From: a virus
Reading direction: 5' to 3' (one strand)
DNA: 64,000 nt
IMG/VR virus record: IMGVR_UViG_3300032356_000182
Span: 1-64,000 of that record
Shown here in pieces: positions 7,432-15,810 of this stretch (the stretch's first letter is position 1; the number at the start of each line of letters is the position of its first letter). The notes beneath the pieces were generated by a model that was given only the letters and a program-made list of their open reading frames with translations, had not been told where the DNA came from and ran no database searches. The translations under genes were made by a program, and so were the position numbers.

Positions 7432-7654
7432 CGCCGATATTAGTATGCCCTTCGGGCAGAGGAAGCTCGGCGTCCAGCCTGTCGGAGATCTTTTGCTTGT
7501 TGTTGAAGGTGTTCCTCTTTATTCAGGAGATCTAGAGAGTTCTAATTTAGCTGAGTTTGATAAAGGTATCGTTTTGGGAGTAGAAGGTCTACGGGTTTTG
7601 TGTCAGCGCTTAGAAGCTGCGCTGTATCTAGATGTGGATAGAAAGGATTTTTGA
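7397..7654 (+). CDS. Small hypothetical protein
   Basis: An 85-residue protein with ribosome site GAGGAGGG placed inside the end of the HTH gene. The sequence looks like a compact alpha/beta fold with no known motif. Continuous spacing with its neighbours supports expression from the same transcript. Confidence 0.55.
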   Translation: MDSKNIIVRIVSADISMPFGQRKLGVQPVGDLLLVVEGVPLYSGDLESSNLAEFDKGIVLGVEGLRVLCQRLEAALYLDVDRKDF

Positions 7655-7663
7655 TATCTGCAG

Positions 7664-7891
7664 ATGGGCAGACGTAAAGATATTTCAAAAGATGACGAAG
7701 TTGAGAGTCTTGCTTCTTCGGTGAGGGTTAGTTATTGTTTTGTTTGTGGGTGTGGAAAGCAGAGCCAGATGCTTGAAAAAGATTATGTTAGACTTCCACC
7801 GGGGAATGCTTGGTTCTGCAAAGATTGTTCGGCTAACAGAGATGGTATTGAATTTAAGGGTGGTTTGATAGCTAGGAAAGGAGATTTCTAA
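7664..7891 (+). CDS. Small zinc-finger protein
   Basis: A 75-residue protein with two cysteine groups (CFVCGCG and FCKDC) about 35 residues apart, a probable single zinc site. It is translationally coupled to the next gene: the last A of its TAA is the first base of the following ATG. Function unknown, but its place ahead of a candidate ssDNA-binding protein and recA suggests a replication or recombination accessory role. Confidence 0.6.
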   Translation: MGRRKDISKDDEVESLASSVRVSYCFVCGCGKQSQMLEKDYVRLPPGNAWFCKDCSANRDGIEFKGGLIARKGDF

Positions 7892-9114
7892 TGAGAACGA
7901 TTCCGAGTGATTATGTTCCTCCAGCAAGTAGTTTTTCTACTTTTGCTGATGGAAAATATAAAGTTAGAGGTTTTGAATGGACTTCAAAGTCAGAGGATGG
8001 GCAGCCTATCTTGGTAGCTCAGCGAGATGGCAGGATGGTGGCTAGACTTCGTTTTAAGTTGGAATCCGGTGAGGAGGGGCCTCCATATAGCCTCTCTATT
8101 TCAGAAGTTTCTCAATTTGTGAAGGCTCTCGGAGGCGATGTTTCTGCTTTGCCTCCTGTGCCGGATTTGCAGTATCCTGCGAAAGTAAGTTTGTTTTTGA
8201 CAAAAGCTCAAGAATTATCTGAAGCTGCTGCATCTTCTGTTGAGGTTGAAGTTCGAGATGGCTGGGTAAAGAGTGTTCCTGGAATGGAAGTTCCGCCAGG
8301 GTTGTATTACATGATTATGACTGATTTGTTTCCGGTTGATCCTGATACTGGAGATCCGGTGCCAAGGGATGGACAGTTTGGTAAATATTTCTTCGTAGAG
8401 TTTGAGATTGTGGCTGGTGAAGGGGGGTCTGAAACTCCTTTCAAAGGAGCGAAGGTTCGAGATTTGCTGAATTACTCGATTACCGTGGAAGGGAATGAAC
8501 CTGATTTCGCTAAGACTCCGCAGGGGGCTTATACGATTTCAGCTACTATCTTAGCGCATGTTATGCAGTATACTGCGCCGGCTATGTTCGAGGAAGGCTG
8601 GGTGCCCTCCAATCCATTCAACCTCTTACCTGATTGGCTGAGAGAGGCAAGAGCAGCTAAGAAGCTAGTGAAAGCATATCGGGCGCGGGATAAGAAAGGG
8701 CGAGTCGTTATTCAATGGGAAACGTTTTCTCCAGTTTCAGGGGCTAGCTCTAGTCCTGGTTCTTCTTCGTCAGAATCTAGATCTACTGCAGCTCGACATA
8801 ATGTGGATATGAATGGAATCGCTAAGACTCTCTTGGTAGAGATGTTAACTCTTCTAGCTGGCGGCCCAGCTTGCGTTAGCGGTACTTTTCAGCTTACTGA
8901 AGTTGGGAAGACTGCTGCTAGGGAATATTTGAGTCCGCTGAAGGCAGATGGAACAATAAGAAGCAGTTCGATAGATGGATTGGATTTTGATCAGATTAAG
9001 GGGGCTTTTGATAAAATTGCTCCGAGGGTTCCTGAAGGCAAGGTTGATGCTTTTAGGAGAATTTACGAGCGTTTGTTGGGTGCAGGACTCGGAATAGTTA
9101 TCGAGGAATTCTGA
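7891..9114 (+). CDS. Possible ssDNA-binding/recombination accessory protein
   Basis: A 407-residue protein of uncertain identity. The middle third (GKYFFVEFEIVAG, TPFKGAKVRDLLNYS) looks like the beta-strand pattern of OB-fold phage proteins in which a modified core binds single-stranded DNA. A Ser/Gly-rich linker at about residues 285-305 separates a helical C-terminal domain. It is coupled to its neighbours (TAATG upstream, ATGA downstream) and lies three genes before recA, which supports a role in replication or recombination. I do not see a diagnostic motif, so the assignment is an inference. Confidence 0.4.
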   Translation: MRTIPSDYVPPASSFSTFADGKYKVRGFEWTSKSEDGQPILVAQRDGRMVARLRFKLESGEEGPPYSLSISEVSQFVKALGGDVSALPPVPDLQYPAKVSLFLTKAQELSEAAASSVEVEVRDGWVKSVPGMEVPPGLYYMIMTDLFPVDPDTGDPVPRDGQFGKYFFVEFEIVAGEGGSETPFKGAKVRDLLNYSITVEGNEPDFAKTPQGAYTISATILAHVMQYTAPAMFEEGWVPSNPFNLLPDWLREARAAKKLVKAYRARDKKGRVVIQWETFSPVSGASSSPGSSSSESRSTAARHNVDMNGIAKTLLVEMLTLLAGGPACVSGTFQLTEVGKTAAREYLSPLKADGTIRSSSIDGLDFDQIKGAFDKIAPRVPEGKVDAFRRIYERLLGAGLGIVIEEF

Positions 9115-9506
9115 TGGCTATTTTGAAAAGAAATGAGGTTTGTGGATATTCGATTCGTCTTGATAGACCTTGCAATGAGCTCAGCGCTTGTGAGGTTGGA
9201 TATCCGTTTTCAAAAGTAGATGCTCCTAGCATCGTGAAGTTTTTGTTCCTGATGAATTTGAGGAGGGGTTGGGATCCTCCTAGAGAGTTTTGTACATACT
9301 TAAGGCAGGCTAAGAAGCTGCTGGAAGAATATGGGGAGGATAAGTTGATTTCCCTGATACGAGAGGCAGCTGGAGTTTCGACGAATCCGTTTGGTTTAGA
9401 TTTTGTGTGTAGATTAGGAGAGAGAGATGAAGCTGAAACTAATATTGCGAGAAGAAGATCGAGAAAAGTTGGATATGCCGAAGATATCTTTAGACGTAGC
9501 AGATAG
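9114..9506 (+). CDS. Hypothetical protein
   Basis: A 130-residue protein coupled to the preceding gene by ATGA. It contains a short run (SIVKFLFLMNLRRGWDPPREF) of helical character and ends in a strongly basic tail. No family is recognised. It overlaps the next gene by 80 nt in another frame. Confidence 0.5.
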   Translation: MAILKRNEVCGYSIRLDRPCNELSACEVGYPFSKVDAPSIVKFLFLMNLRRGWDPPREFCTYLRQAKKLLEEYGEDKLISLIREAAGVSTNPFGLDFVCRLGERDEAETNIARRRSRKVGYAEDIFRRSR

Positions 9507-9660
9507 TTGGGGTGCAAATGATAATCCTTTTAGGCAGTTTGAGAGAATTTTCGGCTTGCCTGTGGGATTGCTGAGCGAAGAAAGCTATCAGCTGGTTTCG
9601 GCTGATAGACTGCCAGGATTTGAAAATGGCGCTGAATTTATTGTGCTGCCTAGGGGCTAA
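9427..9660 (+). CDS. Small hypothetical protein overlapping 9114 gene
   Basis: A 77-residue reading frame with a good AGGAGAGAG ribosome site inside the upstream gene. It ends 3 nt before the recA start, which is the spacing expected if it is really translated. No motif is recognised. The 80-nt overlap means only one of the two reading frames may be fully real at the junction. Confidence 0.45.
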   Translation: MKLKLILREEDREKLDMPKISLDVADSWGANDNPFRQFERIFGLPVGLLSEESYQLVSADRLPGFENGAEFIVLPRG

Positions 9661-9663
9661 GAT

Positions 9664-10671
9664 ATGTCGTCAATAGACGAGCTTATTCAGAAAATTGAGA
9701 AGAAGCATGGGACTGGCAGTGTGATGTTGTTGGGACAGGCTGTTTCTGATTTGGTGCCAGTTATTCCTACCGGATCTCTTACTCTGGATATTGCGCTTGG
9801 TGTGGGTGGCGTGCCGAGGGGCCGAATTACAGAAATCTTCGGCCCTTATCAATCTGGCAAAACTACTATATGCTTGAGTATTGCTGCGCAATGTCAGAAG
9901 ATGGGAGGTAAAGTTGCTTATGTAGATGTTGAACATGCGCTAGATTCGGCATGGGCAAAGCTTATCGGAGTTGATGTAGGTTCGTTGGTGATTTCTCAAC
10001 CAGAATACGCGGAGCAGGCTTTGGATATTATGCAAATCTTAGCTGAATCTGGTGAGATAGACTTGATAGTTTTGGATAGCGTGGCGTCGTTGCTTCCTAA
10101 GGCTGAGCTAGAGGGCGAGATGGGGGATTCTCACATGGCTCTAACAGCTAGACTGATGTCTCAAGCGATGAGAAAGCTTACCCCTATTCTCTCAAATACA
10201 AGATGTGCTGCTATCTTTACTAATCAGCTTCGACAAAAGATTGGTGTGGTGTATGGTAGTCCGGAAACAACAACTGGTGGGGAGGCTCTGAAATATTATT
10301 CTTCTGTTCGTTTGGATGTTAGAAAAAGGCAGGATATCAAATCTGCAAATGACATTATCGGAAACGAGATTCGAGTAACTGTAAAGAAGAATAAGGTGGC
10401 ACCTCCCTTCTTAGCTTGTGATTTAGCGATTCTGTATGATAGAGGATTGCATAAGGCCTATGAGCTTGTTGAGTTATCAATCTTTTGTGGGTTGGCTGAG
10501 AAAACTGGAGCTTGGTTGACTTTTTTCTCGGGAACTCCTGATGAGATTAAGCTGAATGGTCATAGTAAGGCGGTAGAGCTAGTCGATAAAGATTCTGCTT
10601 TTGCTGATGTTCTGGAGCATAAGCTCCGTTTGAGAAACGGTTTACCTGTTCTAGCATCCTATGGAAATTGA
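9664..10671 (+). CDS. recA: RecA recombinase
   Basis: A 335-residue RecA, close to the bacterial length without the acidic tail. Visible landmarks: Walker A GPYQSGKTT (bacterial RecA usually GPESSGKTT), the VDVEHALD block, Walker B LIVLDSVASL, loop L1 around EGEMGDSHMALTARLMSQ, and loop L2 with NQLRQKIG ... GSPETTTGGEALKYYSSVRLD. It should form filaments on ssDNA and catalyse strand exchange. Its DNA-binding loops are conserved, so it is likely to be active. It overlaps the primase gene by 11 nt. Confidence 0.95.
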   Translation: MSSIDELIQKIEKKHGTGSVMLLGQAVSDLVPVIPTGSLTLDIALGVGGVPRGRITEIFGPYQSGKTTICLSIAAQCQKMGGKVAYVDVEHALDSAWAKLIGVDVGSLVISQPEYAEQALDIMQILAESGEIDLIVLDSVASLLPKAELEGEMGDSHMALTARLMSQAMRKLTPILSNTRCAAIFTNQLRQKIGVVYGSPETTTGGEALKYYSSVRLDVRKRQDIKSANDIIGNEIRVTVKKNKVAPPFLACDLAILYDRGLHKAYELVELSIFCGLAEKTGAWLTFFSGTPDEIKLNGHSKAVELVDKDSAFADVLEHKLRLRNGLPVLASYGN

Positions 10672-11650
10672 CAAGATTCCGATTGACGCGGTTATTGAAA
10701 AAACCGGAGTGAAGCTCATCCGGATGGGCTCTCTATTAGCGGGATTCTGTCCGTTGCATGGGGATAAAGATACCCCTTCGCTTAGAGTTTATTTGAATAC
10801 TAACTCTTGGGCATGCTTTGGTGCTGGGTGCGGAGGGGTTGTTGGTAAGATTAACGGGGGAGATGCAGTTACTTGGGTTAGACAACGATATGGATATAGC
10901 TTCAAACAGGCACAAGATTGGTTGAATGACAATTTTGGAGGTTCTGTTTTATATCCTATAACAATTCCAAGGTTTGGAGGGGCTGAAAAGACGAAGATAG
11001 TTTCAAGAGTAGTCCCTCCGAAGCTGGTTCAATATTGGCATGGATTGTTGGATCAATGCAACAGACGTGGCTATTATCATTCTAGAGGGTTTTCGGATGA
11101 TTTCATCAACTCGGAGATGTGGGGGTGGGATGGAAGACGCTATGTGCTTCCTGTTTGGGAGGGAGAGCCGGGGAATTCGGATTGCCTTGGAGTTAGGCGC
11201 AGAAGATCTGATTTAGATCCTGAATCTGATTTTAAGTATATCGGATTGAGAGGCTGTAATGCTCCAACTGTTTGGGGGCGTTGGCATTGCAGATCGGCCA
11301 ATATTGTTTTTGCTTTCGCTGGTGAGTTTGATGCTGCTAGAGCTGTTTGCGATGGGTTTCCTGCTTTTTCATTGGTTAATGGTGTAGGAGCGTTTGAGAG
11401 GTTTCCTGAAGATTGGCCGAACGCATGGTTTCCAAATTCGGAATTCTTGATAGTTGTTTTTGACAAGAAGGAAGAGCGAATGGCAGGACGCTTTGCTAAA
11501 GCTTGGATGAAATGCAAATCAAGAGGAACGGCACGTATATTTGTTTGGCCTCCAGGTGAAGCGAAAGATTATTGTGAGTTTAGGGAATCACACTCATCAG
11601 AGGATTTCATGAGAATGTTAGTTTCTTCATTAGCTGATTTCTACAGATAA
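10661..11650 (+). CDS. DNA primase (CHC2 zinc finger, TOPRIM)
   Basis: A 329-residue primase. The N-terminal zinc finger CPLHGDKDTPSL ... CFGAGCG is of the CHC2 type used to recognise template. A TOPRIM-like segment follows (VFAFAGEFDAARAV, FSLVNGVGAF, LIVVFDKKEE) giving the Glu and Asp-x-Asp-like metal site. It lacks the DnaB-binding C-terminal region of full DnaG (about 580 residues), and a separate DnaB-like helicase is encoded at 14395. It would lay RNA primers for the family A polymerase encoded at 22018. Confidence 0.85.
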   Translation: MEIDKIPIDAVIEKTGVKLIRMGSLLAGFCPLHGDKDTPSLRVYLNTNSWACFGAGCGGVVGKINGGDAVTWVRQRYGYSFKQAQDWLNDNFGGSVLYPITIPRFGGAEKTKIVSRVVPPKLVQYWHGLLDQCNRRGYYHSRGFSDDFINSEMWGWDGRRYVLPVWEGEPGNSDCLGVRRRRSDLDPESDFKYIGLRGCNAPTVWGRWHCRSANIVFAFAGEFDAARAVCDGFPAFSLVNGVGAFERFPEDWPNAWFPNSEFLIVVFDKKEERMAGRFAKAWMKCKSRGTARIFVWPPGEAKDYCEFRESHSSEDFMRMLVSSLADFYR

Positions 11651-11663
11651 GCGGGGGTTTGTG

Positions 11664-12011
11664 ATGGTTGCGGATTTGGATGAAAGATGGGAACGCTTAT
11701 TAGAGCTGCCAGAGTTGCTGCGTGAAGCGCGTGAGATGACGCTACGATTGGCGATGGAGGCTTATAATCTTGAAGTTGATTTCAAAACCCTAGTTGGCCG
11801 CATCTTGGATGAAGCTGATATTCTTGACGGCCCTGAGTTTGAGCGTGAGGTTTGGATTTTACGATATGCAGAAAAATTTCCTGATGTTAAAGAGCTTAGC
11901 CTTAAGTTGCATGAGGCTCAGGCAGCGTTTGAGGAGGCTAAAATTCGCGCTAGGTATCTCGAAGATGAGTTTGAAGCATTGAAAATCTTTTGGTATCGTC
12001 AATCTAGATGA
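11664..12011 (+). CDS. Small coiled-coil protein
   Basis: A 115-residue, strongly charged, almost wholly helical protein (heptad-like Leu/Glu spacing throughout). ATG 11664 or GTG 11661 follow a GCGGGGG stretch. No enzymatic motif. It starts a series of small genes between the primase and the DnaB-like helicase. Confidence 0.6.
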   Translation: MVADLDERWERLLELPELLREAREMTLRLAMEAYNLEVDFKTLVGRILDEADILDGPEFEREVWILRYAEKFPDVKELSLKLHEAQAAFEEAKIRARYLEDEFEALKIFWYRQSR

Positions 12012-12038
12012 GGTAGAGATGTTGTGGGAGGTATGGGA

Positions 12039-12191
12039 ATGGAGCGAAGGACTATTGTGGTAGAATCTATTATCGAGTTGGACACGCTTGCTGAGATACT
12101 TACTGTAGATGATGTCTTGTACATACTGAGCAGATGGAATGATCGGGCTGTACAGGCGGTTTACCGCTGGCTTGAAAAAATGTTTGGATAA
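12039..12191 (+). CDS. Small protein, 50 residues
   Basis: A short reading frame starting MERRTIVVESI and ending LEKMFG. GGGAGGT lies 7 nt before the ATG. Two amphipathic helices are predicted by eye. Spacing to the genes on both sides is typical for this region, which supports it. Function unknown. Confidence 0.5.
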   Translation: MERRTIVVESIIELDTLAEILTVDDVLYILSRWNDRAVQAVYRWLEKMFG

Positions 12192-12209
12192 AGAGAGGAG
12201 GGCGACATC

Positions 12210-12338
12210 TTGTCAGATACTTTAAGAAATTCTTTTTCAAATCTGTTTGATTATGTTTATCCGGAAGCTTAAGAAGAGATTGACGAGGTTCTGAGAGATG
12301 CTGGGTTTGACCCAGCTCAGGTTGGTTTGAAGATGTAA
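12210..12338 (+). pseudogene. Small gene interrupted by in-frame TAA
   Basis: TTG 12210 follows GAGAGGAGGG, a strong ribosome site. The frame reads 20 codons, meets TAA at 12270-12272, and then stays open and protein-like for 21 more codons (EEIDEVLRDAGFDPAQVG) to TAA 12336-12338. It could be a nonsense mutation, a sequencing error, or a genuine 20-residue peptide with chance open sequence after it. Other genes here use TAA as a normal stop, so general recoding is excluded. Confidence 0.4.
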
Positions 12339-12377
12339 GAATTGGCTGATAAAGTTTTATGTAGAAGGAGGATGATA

Positions 12378-12719
12378 ATGGAAGTTGAGGATAAACTTCG
12401 TAAGCTTGTTGTGCTAAAAGATAAGCTTTCTGATTGTCGTAAGACGCAGATTGATATTGAGATGCAGATAGACCGGCTACGATCTCAAATTGCTAGATTG
12501 GAAGCTGATATAAAGCGAGATGTGCTAGCTTTGGGTCGAGATGTTGAAACGGATGTTGCTCATGCTGTATACCAAGCTGCTATGATATGGGATACTGAAG
12601 CTTTGGATAGTTATGCGACTGAGCATCCGGAATTGCTTAAGTTTAAGAGGAATCTTGAACCTTCGGTATCTATTCGGTTGCTAACGGCGGTGGAGCAGGA
12701 GGGCGAAGTTGGATATTAG
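12378..12719 (+). CDS. Coiled-coil protein
   Basis: A 113-residue protein. ATG 12378 is chosen because AAGGAGG ends at 12371. Residues 1-55 form a clear coiled coil (LRKLVVLKDKLSDCRK, IEMQIDRLRSQIARLEADIKRD). The C-terminal half is an alpha-helical domain with no motif. It may oligomerise or act as a structural adaptor. Unknown function. Confidence 0.6.
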   Translation: MEVEDKLRKLVVLKDKLSDCRKTQIDIEMQIDRLRSQIARLEADIKRDVLALGRDVETDVAHAVYQAAMIWDTEALDSYATEHPELLKFKRNLEPSVSIRLLTAVEQEGEVGY

Positions 12720-12771
12720 GGATAACGAAGAATCGATTTGATTTGTAAGAAGGTCTTTCAGGAGTGGATAG

Positions 12772-12999
12772 ATGCGAGATACAACTGGTAGAGTTTTGTG
12801 TCCTCTTTTTCGGAAGACTTGTTTAGAGTTTTCTTGTGATTGTTTTACTGCATTAGGTTGTATGATATTTTGGGAACTTGGTAACGAAGATGAATATCGA
12901 GTAGCTATGAAGATTGCATTGGAGAGGCAGTTAGAGAAGGTGAGGGAGAGACAAGGAGAATGGGAAGATGGATGTTTGGATGAAACAGGATATTGCTAA
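12772..12999 (+). CDS. Small Cys-rich protein
   Basis: A 75-residue protein beginning MRDTTGRVLCPLFRKTC, with CDCF and a further Cys within the first 35 residues, possibly a small zinc or disulfide knuckle, followed by a charged helix. Ribosome site AGGAGTGGATAG. It overlaps the next gene by 32 nt. Confidence 0.5.
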   Translation: MRDTTGRVLCPLFRKTCLEFSCDCFTALGCMIFWELGNEDEYRVAMKIALERQLEKVRERQGEWEDGCLDETGYC

Positions 13000-13150
13000 C
13001 GCTTTGCTTGCTTCTTTACAAGCGATGAAGTCTACTATAGAGGCGTTGAATATAGATCCACAGCGGGCTCGAGATTATGAATCTGGTTATCTTGCCGCAT
13101 TGCGCGTGATAGCGAGGTTTTTTGGAGTTACGTTGAATGGTTTCATGTAA
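12968..13150 (+). CDS. Small helical protein
   Basis: A 60-residue protein with AAGGAGAATGGGAAG before its ATG. It reads as two amphipathic helices with an RARDYESGYLAALRVIARFFG segment. No family is recognised. Confidence 0.5.
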   Translation: MDVWMKQDIANALLASLQAMKSTIEALNIDPQRARDYESGYLAALRVIARFFGVTLNGFM

Positions 13151-13230
13151 GCGAACATAACGAACAAGAAAGTATGTTTTGAGAGTTTAGTTTTAGTTTA
13201 GCTTGAGTATGAATGTACGAGGAGGTTAGT

Positions 13231-13632
13231 ATGAAAAAGGGTTTGGTTTTGGCGTTGCTGTTGTGGTTTATTGTCAATCTGGGTTTCGGAGTTCAATTCT
13301 GCGAGGCTTTCGGCCCTTTTGAGAATATTACTCCCGGCTATGGATGGTATGGCCAGCAGCCTTGGGGTGGGGGTTCACAAGGTTGGGAATATGCTTATCC
13401 ACGAGGCTTTTGGTCAGATAATTCATGGGCTATGTCTCGTAATTATCAGTATCAGCCATATCATCACTGGTCACCCTCATTCTCATTGTACTATAATCCG
13501 ATGTTTCCACCAGGGTCTCGTGGAGATGGGGCGTTTTTGGGAGGCTATGGGTCTAGCTATCAAGGTTGGGGTGTAATGCCTGGCCCTTTCAATAGCTATA
13601 AGCGTTTTCACGATTTTGGTATCTGGAATTGA
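13231..13632 (+). CDS. Secreted Gly/Tyr/Trp-rich protein
   Basis: A 133-residue protein; ATG 13231 follows GAGGAGGTTAGT. Residues 1-28 form a signal peptide (MKKG, a hydrophobic run VLALLLWFIVNLGF, then a small-residue cleavage region at CEAFG). The mature part is rich in Gly, Tyr, Trp, Pro and Ser with almost no charged residues (GWYGQQPWGGG, YNPMFPPGS). The gene at 31983 encodes a similar protein: both have VNLGF in the signal and GPFE at the start of the mature part, and both end in a Trp-Asn. Secretion to the cell surface or envelope during infection is likely; the role is unknown. Confidence 0.7.
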   Translation: MKKGLVLALLLWFIVNLGFGVQFCEAFGPFENITPGYGWYGQQPWGGGSQGWEYAYPRGFWSDNSWAMSRNYQYQPYHHWSPSFSLYYNPMFPPGSRGDGAFLGGYGSSYQGWGVMPGPFNSYKRFHDFGIWN

Positions 13633-13644
13633 AGAGGTGCTGCG

Positions 13645-13890
13645 ATGGATGCTAGATTTCCGCTACGTCGTTGGGGAGAGATGTGCGAAAAAGCCGGTTG
13701 TTTTATGCCGGCTTTTTCAGTATATGACTATTGGCAAGAAACATTCAGATATCTCTGTTCATTTCATCAGCTGCAAGAAGGATTTTGTTCTTGCTGTCGA
13801 TCTAATATGCTAAGGCATGATGCTGGCCAGGAGCTTTGCATATTTTGTGCAGGTCTTAGCTCAGGAAATGATCACTTGATAAGCTGTTAA
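13645..13890 (+). CDS. Small Cys-rich protein with hairpin
   Basis: An 81-residue protein with nine cysteines in pairs (CEKAGC, CSCC, CIFC), suggesting two zinc knuckles. An AAAAAGCCGG / CCGGCTTTTT stem at 13688-13717 lies inside the coding sequence and resembles a terminator, so it may also regulate transcription through the gene. Ribosome site AGAGGTG. Confidence 0.55.
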   Translation: MDARFPLRRWGEMCEKAGCFMPAFSVYDYWQETFRYLCSFHQLQEGFCSCCRSNMLRHDAGQELCIFCAGLSSGNDHLISC

Positions 13891-13918
13891 AGTCGAAGCG
13901 TGGTCTGAAGAGATATAT

Positions 13919-13947
13919 TTGAAGATTAAGATAATCTGTAATATAAT
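13919..13947 (+). promoter_or_regulatory. Promoter before leader hairpins
   Basis: TTGAAG 13919-13924, 17-bp spacer, TATAAT 13942-13947. It would start a leader of about 200 nt holding a short open frame and strong hairpins before the gene at 14154 and the DnaB-like helicase. Confidence 0.5.
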
Positions 13948-13981
13948 ATAGTTGAGAACGAGAGGAGAAGGAGAATTAGCT

Positions 13982-14065
13982 ATGCTTCTGCATGTATGCT
14001 TTATTTCAAGAATTTTAGAAAAGGCTTTGACTTTGAGCCCGGTCCTTCTGCTTATTTTTAAGTAA
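13982..14065 (+). CDS. Possible 27-residue leader peptide
   Basis: ATG 13982 follows GAGGAGAAGGAG, an excellent ribosome site, and the frame ends at TAA 14063. The peptide is hydrophobic. The stop lies inside the stem of the following hairpin, an arrangement seen in attenuation leaders. Whether it is a functional peptide cannot be judged. Confidence 0.35.
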   Translation: MLLHVCFISRILEKALTLSPVLLLIFK

Positions 14066-14134
14066 GCAGAAGGGGCAGGCCCACCTGTCCATCCTTCTCC
14101 TTTCCTAGGCGGGCCGTATCTCCTACGGCCCGCC
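14044..14134. other. Leader hairpins before helicase operon
   Basis: Two strong perfect stems in tandem: 11 bp at 14044-14054/14063-14073 and a GC-rich 11 bp at 14108-14118/14124-14134 with a 5-nt loop. They are between the promoter at 13919 and the ribosome site of the 14154 gene. No T-tract follows, so a terminator is less likely than a structured leader RNA. Confidence 0.6.
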
Positions 14135-14153
14135 GCAAACAGAGGTGATCTTG

Positions 14154-14405
14154 ATGGATTCTCCAAATGACATTGATATCCTCGCTGAGTCCATTTCTAG
14201 AAGAGCGGCTGGAAATCGTGAGTTAGGTGATGATTGGGAATTGGTGTGTTTAGCTTTTCTTAATCGTCATCTCAGTCTTTATTCAATCTTGGCGAAACTG
14301 GTCGATAAGGGTTGTGGGGAAATGTCCATATCAGAATTTTTGAAAGAGTGGGCGTTTCTTCGATCTGATGCTCGTCGCAGGAGTAAAGCTAAAAGTGTTG
14401 ATTAA
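14154..14405 (+). CDS. Small hypothetical protein before DnaB
   Basis: An 83-residue protein; ATG 14154 follows AGAGGTG. It is helical with a basic C-terminus (RSDARRRSKAK). It overlaps the start of the DnaB-like helicase, a position often held by helicase loaders, but it is too short for an AAA+ loader and no motif supports that role. Confidence 0.5.
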   Translation: MDSPNDIDILAESISRRAAGNRELGDDWELVCLAFLNRHLSLYSILAKLVDKGCGEMSISEFLKEWAFLRSDARRRSKAKSVD

Positions 14406-15810
14406 CGAATATGAGATGCTTTTGTTGGGGATTATTCTCAGGTTTCCTAGCGGTCCTGACAGAATTCCTCAGAGAGTTGTGGCTGAGCTTGATTTTGATA
14501 AGTTTTCGCCTAGTGGACCGAATCGTTTGATTTACCAAGCGATTCAGAAATTGGTCATTGATCAGCAGATTCCTACTATTCCTAACATTGCTTTAACGTT
14601 AAAAGATAAATTAGATGCTGTCGGAGGAGAGCCATACCTTCAGGCTTTACTGGCGTATCCTCTGACTTGTGGAGTTAAGACATCTGAAGGTTTTGAATCA
14701 TATGTGAGGTTGATTGATAATGCTGGTCGGCTTAGACAGCTTGCGTTAGTTATAGATAAGTACGCGAAAGTTTTTGAAGATTTTGAGCAAGCAGTTAGTC
14801 AGATTGATGATGTAGATGAGTTTTTGTCTTCTTTCATGGCCGAAATCAATGCGGGAGCGGTTAAGCCAAAATCTAGCTATTCTCATATCAGTATCGCTGT
14901 TGAAGAGGAGATGCGAAGATTAGAGCTAGAGTCGAGAGGCTATGTTGTTGACTTGATTCCGACTGGATGGCCTAATCTGGAAAAATACTATATTCCTCGC
15001 CCGGGGTCTTTCGGCGTAGTTTCAGGGCTTTCATCTATGGGCAAGACTCAATTCGCTTTACAGATGTTGTTGGGTGTGGCGATTTATTTGAAGGAAACTG
15101 GCAAGAAAGGATGTGTTGCTATAAATGAGCTAGAAACTCAAGGTTGGCGGTTGAACAGGCGTATGGCTTGTTGTTTAGCTGGAATTGATTCGTCTGAGTT
15201 AGCTAGAGGTAGTTTGTCGAAACATGATTTGGATAGATACTATAAGACGTTAGAGTATATCTCGACTCTTCCGATTTACTATGATGATAATGCTATGTTA
15301 ACTAGCCAGCAGATGGCGTGGCAGGCGTTAGCTCTGAATATTGAGAAAGGTCCTCGGGTTCTTGGCGTCGCGGATTATGCTGAATTGTTTGCAGATACTG
15401 GCGCGAGTGAAGAGCTTAGAGTGTCTGGCGTTGTGCGGTCTCAGAGGCGAATAGCTTGGGAAACAGGCAGCTGTGAAATTATGATTTCGCAACTGAATAG
15501 TTCTGTTATGCAAACAAACACGAAGATAGGAGGAATGAGCAGAACGAGATACAGCGGAGCTATAGCTCAAGCGGCTGATTGGTTTGTAGAGATCTATAAT
15601 CCTCCTCAGATGCGCAGAGCTCAGATTGACTTTGTTTTGCCGGACGCTATGGATGAAAGGATGGCTTATGTTCTTATTGAGAAAAATAAAGATTATCCAG
15701 TAGGTCAAGAACCTTTTGAGTGGATTCCGCAGTATACGAGATTTCGTGACGTTTCTTTGAAGATGGGTCAGGTATATCGTCCTGTTTCTCTTGAGCAAGA
15801 GGATTTTTAG
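14395..15810 (+). CDS. dnaB: Replicative DNA helicase (DnaB family)
   Basis: About 471 residues, taking GTG 14395 behind AGGAG (an earlier ATG at 14368 is possible). It has the N-terminal DnaB domain (LLGIILRFP, FSPSGPNRLIYQAI, YLQALL) and a RecA-like C-terminal domain: Walker A SGLSSMGKTQFA, the NELETQGWRLNRRMA block, and a Walker B strand VLGVADYAEL, followed by a QLN sensor. Length and domain order match bacterial DnaB. It should form a hexamer that unwinds the fork together with the CHC2 primase. A TTTAACGTTAAA palindrome at 14592-14603 lies inside the gene. Confidence 0.88.
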   Translation: MLINEYEMLLLGIILRFPSGPDRIPQRVVAELDFDKFSPSGPNRLIYQAIQKLVIDQQIPTIPNIALTLKDKLDAVGGEPYLQALLAYPLTCGVKTSEGFESYVRLIDNAGRLRQLALVIDKYAKVFEDFEQAVSQIDDVDEFLSSFMAEINAGAVKPKSSYSHISIAVEEEMRRLELESRGYVVDLIPTGWPNLEKYYIPRPGSFGVVSGLSSMGKTQFALQMLLGVAIYLKETGKKGCVAINELETQGWRLNRRMACCLAGIDSSELARGSLSKHDLDRYYKTLEYISTLPIYYDDNAMLTSQQMAWQALALNIEKGPRVLGVADYAELFADTGASEELRVSGVVRSQRRIAWETGSCEIMISQLNSSVMQTNTKIGGMSRTRYSGAIAQAADWFVEIYNPPQMRRAQIDFVLPDAMDERMAYVLIEKNKDYPVGQEPFEWIPQYTRFRDVSLKMGQVYRPVSLEQEDF

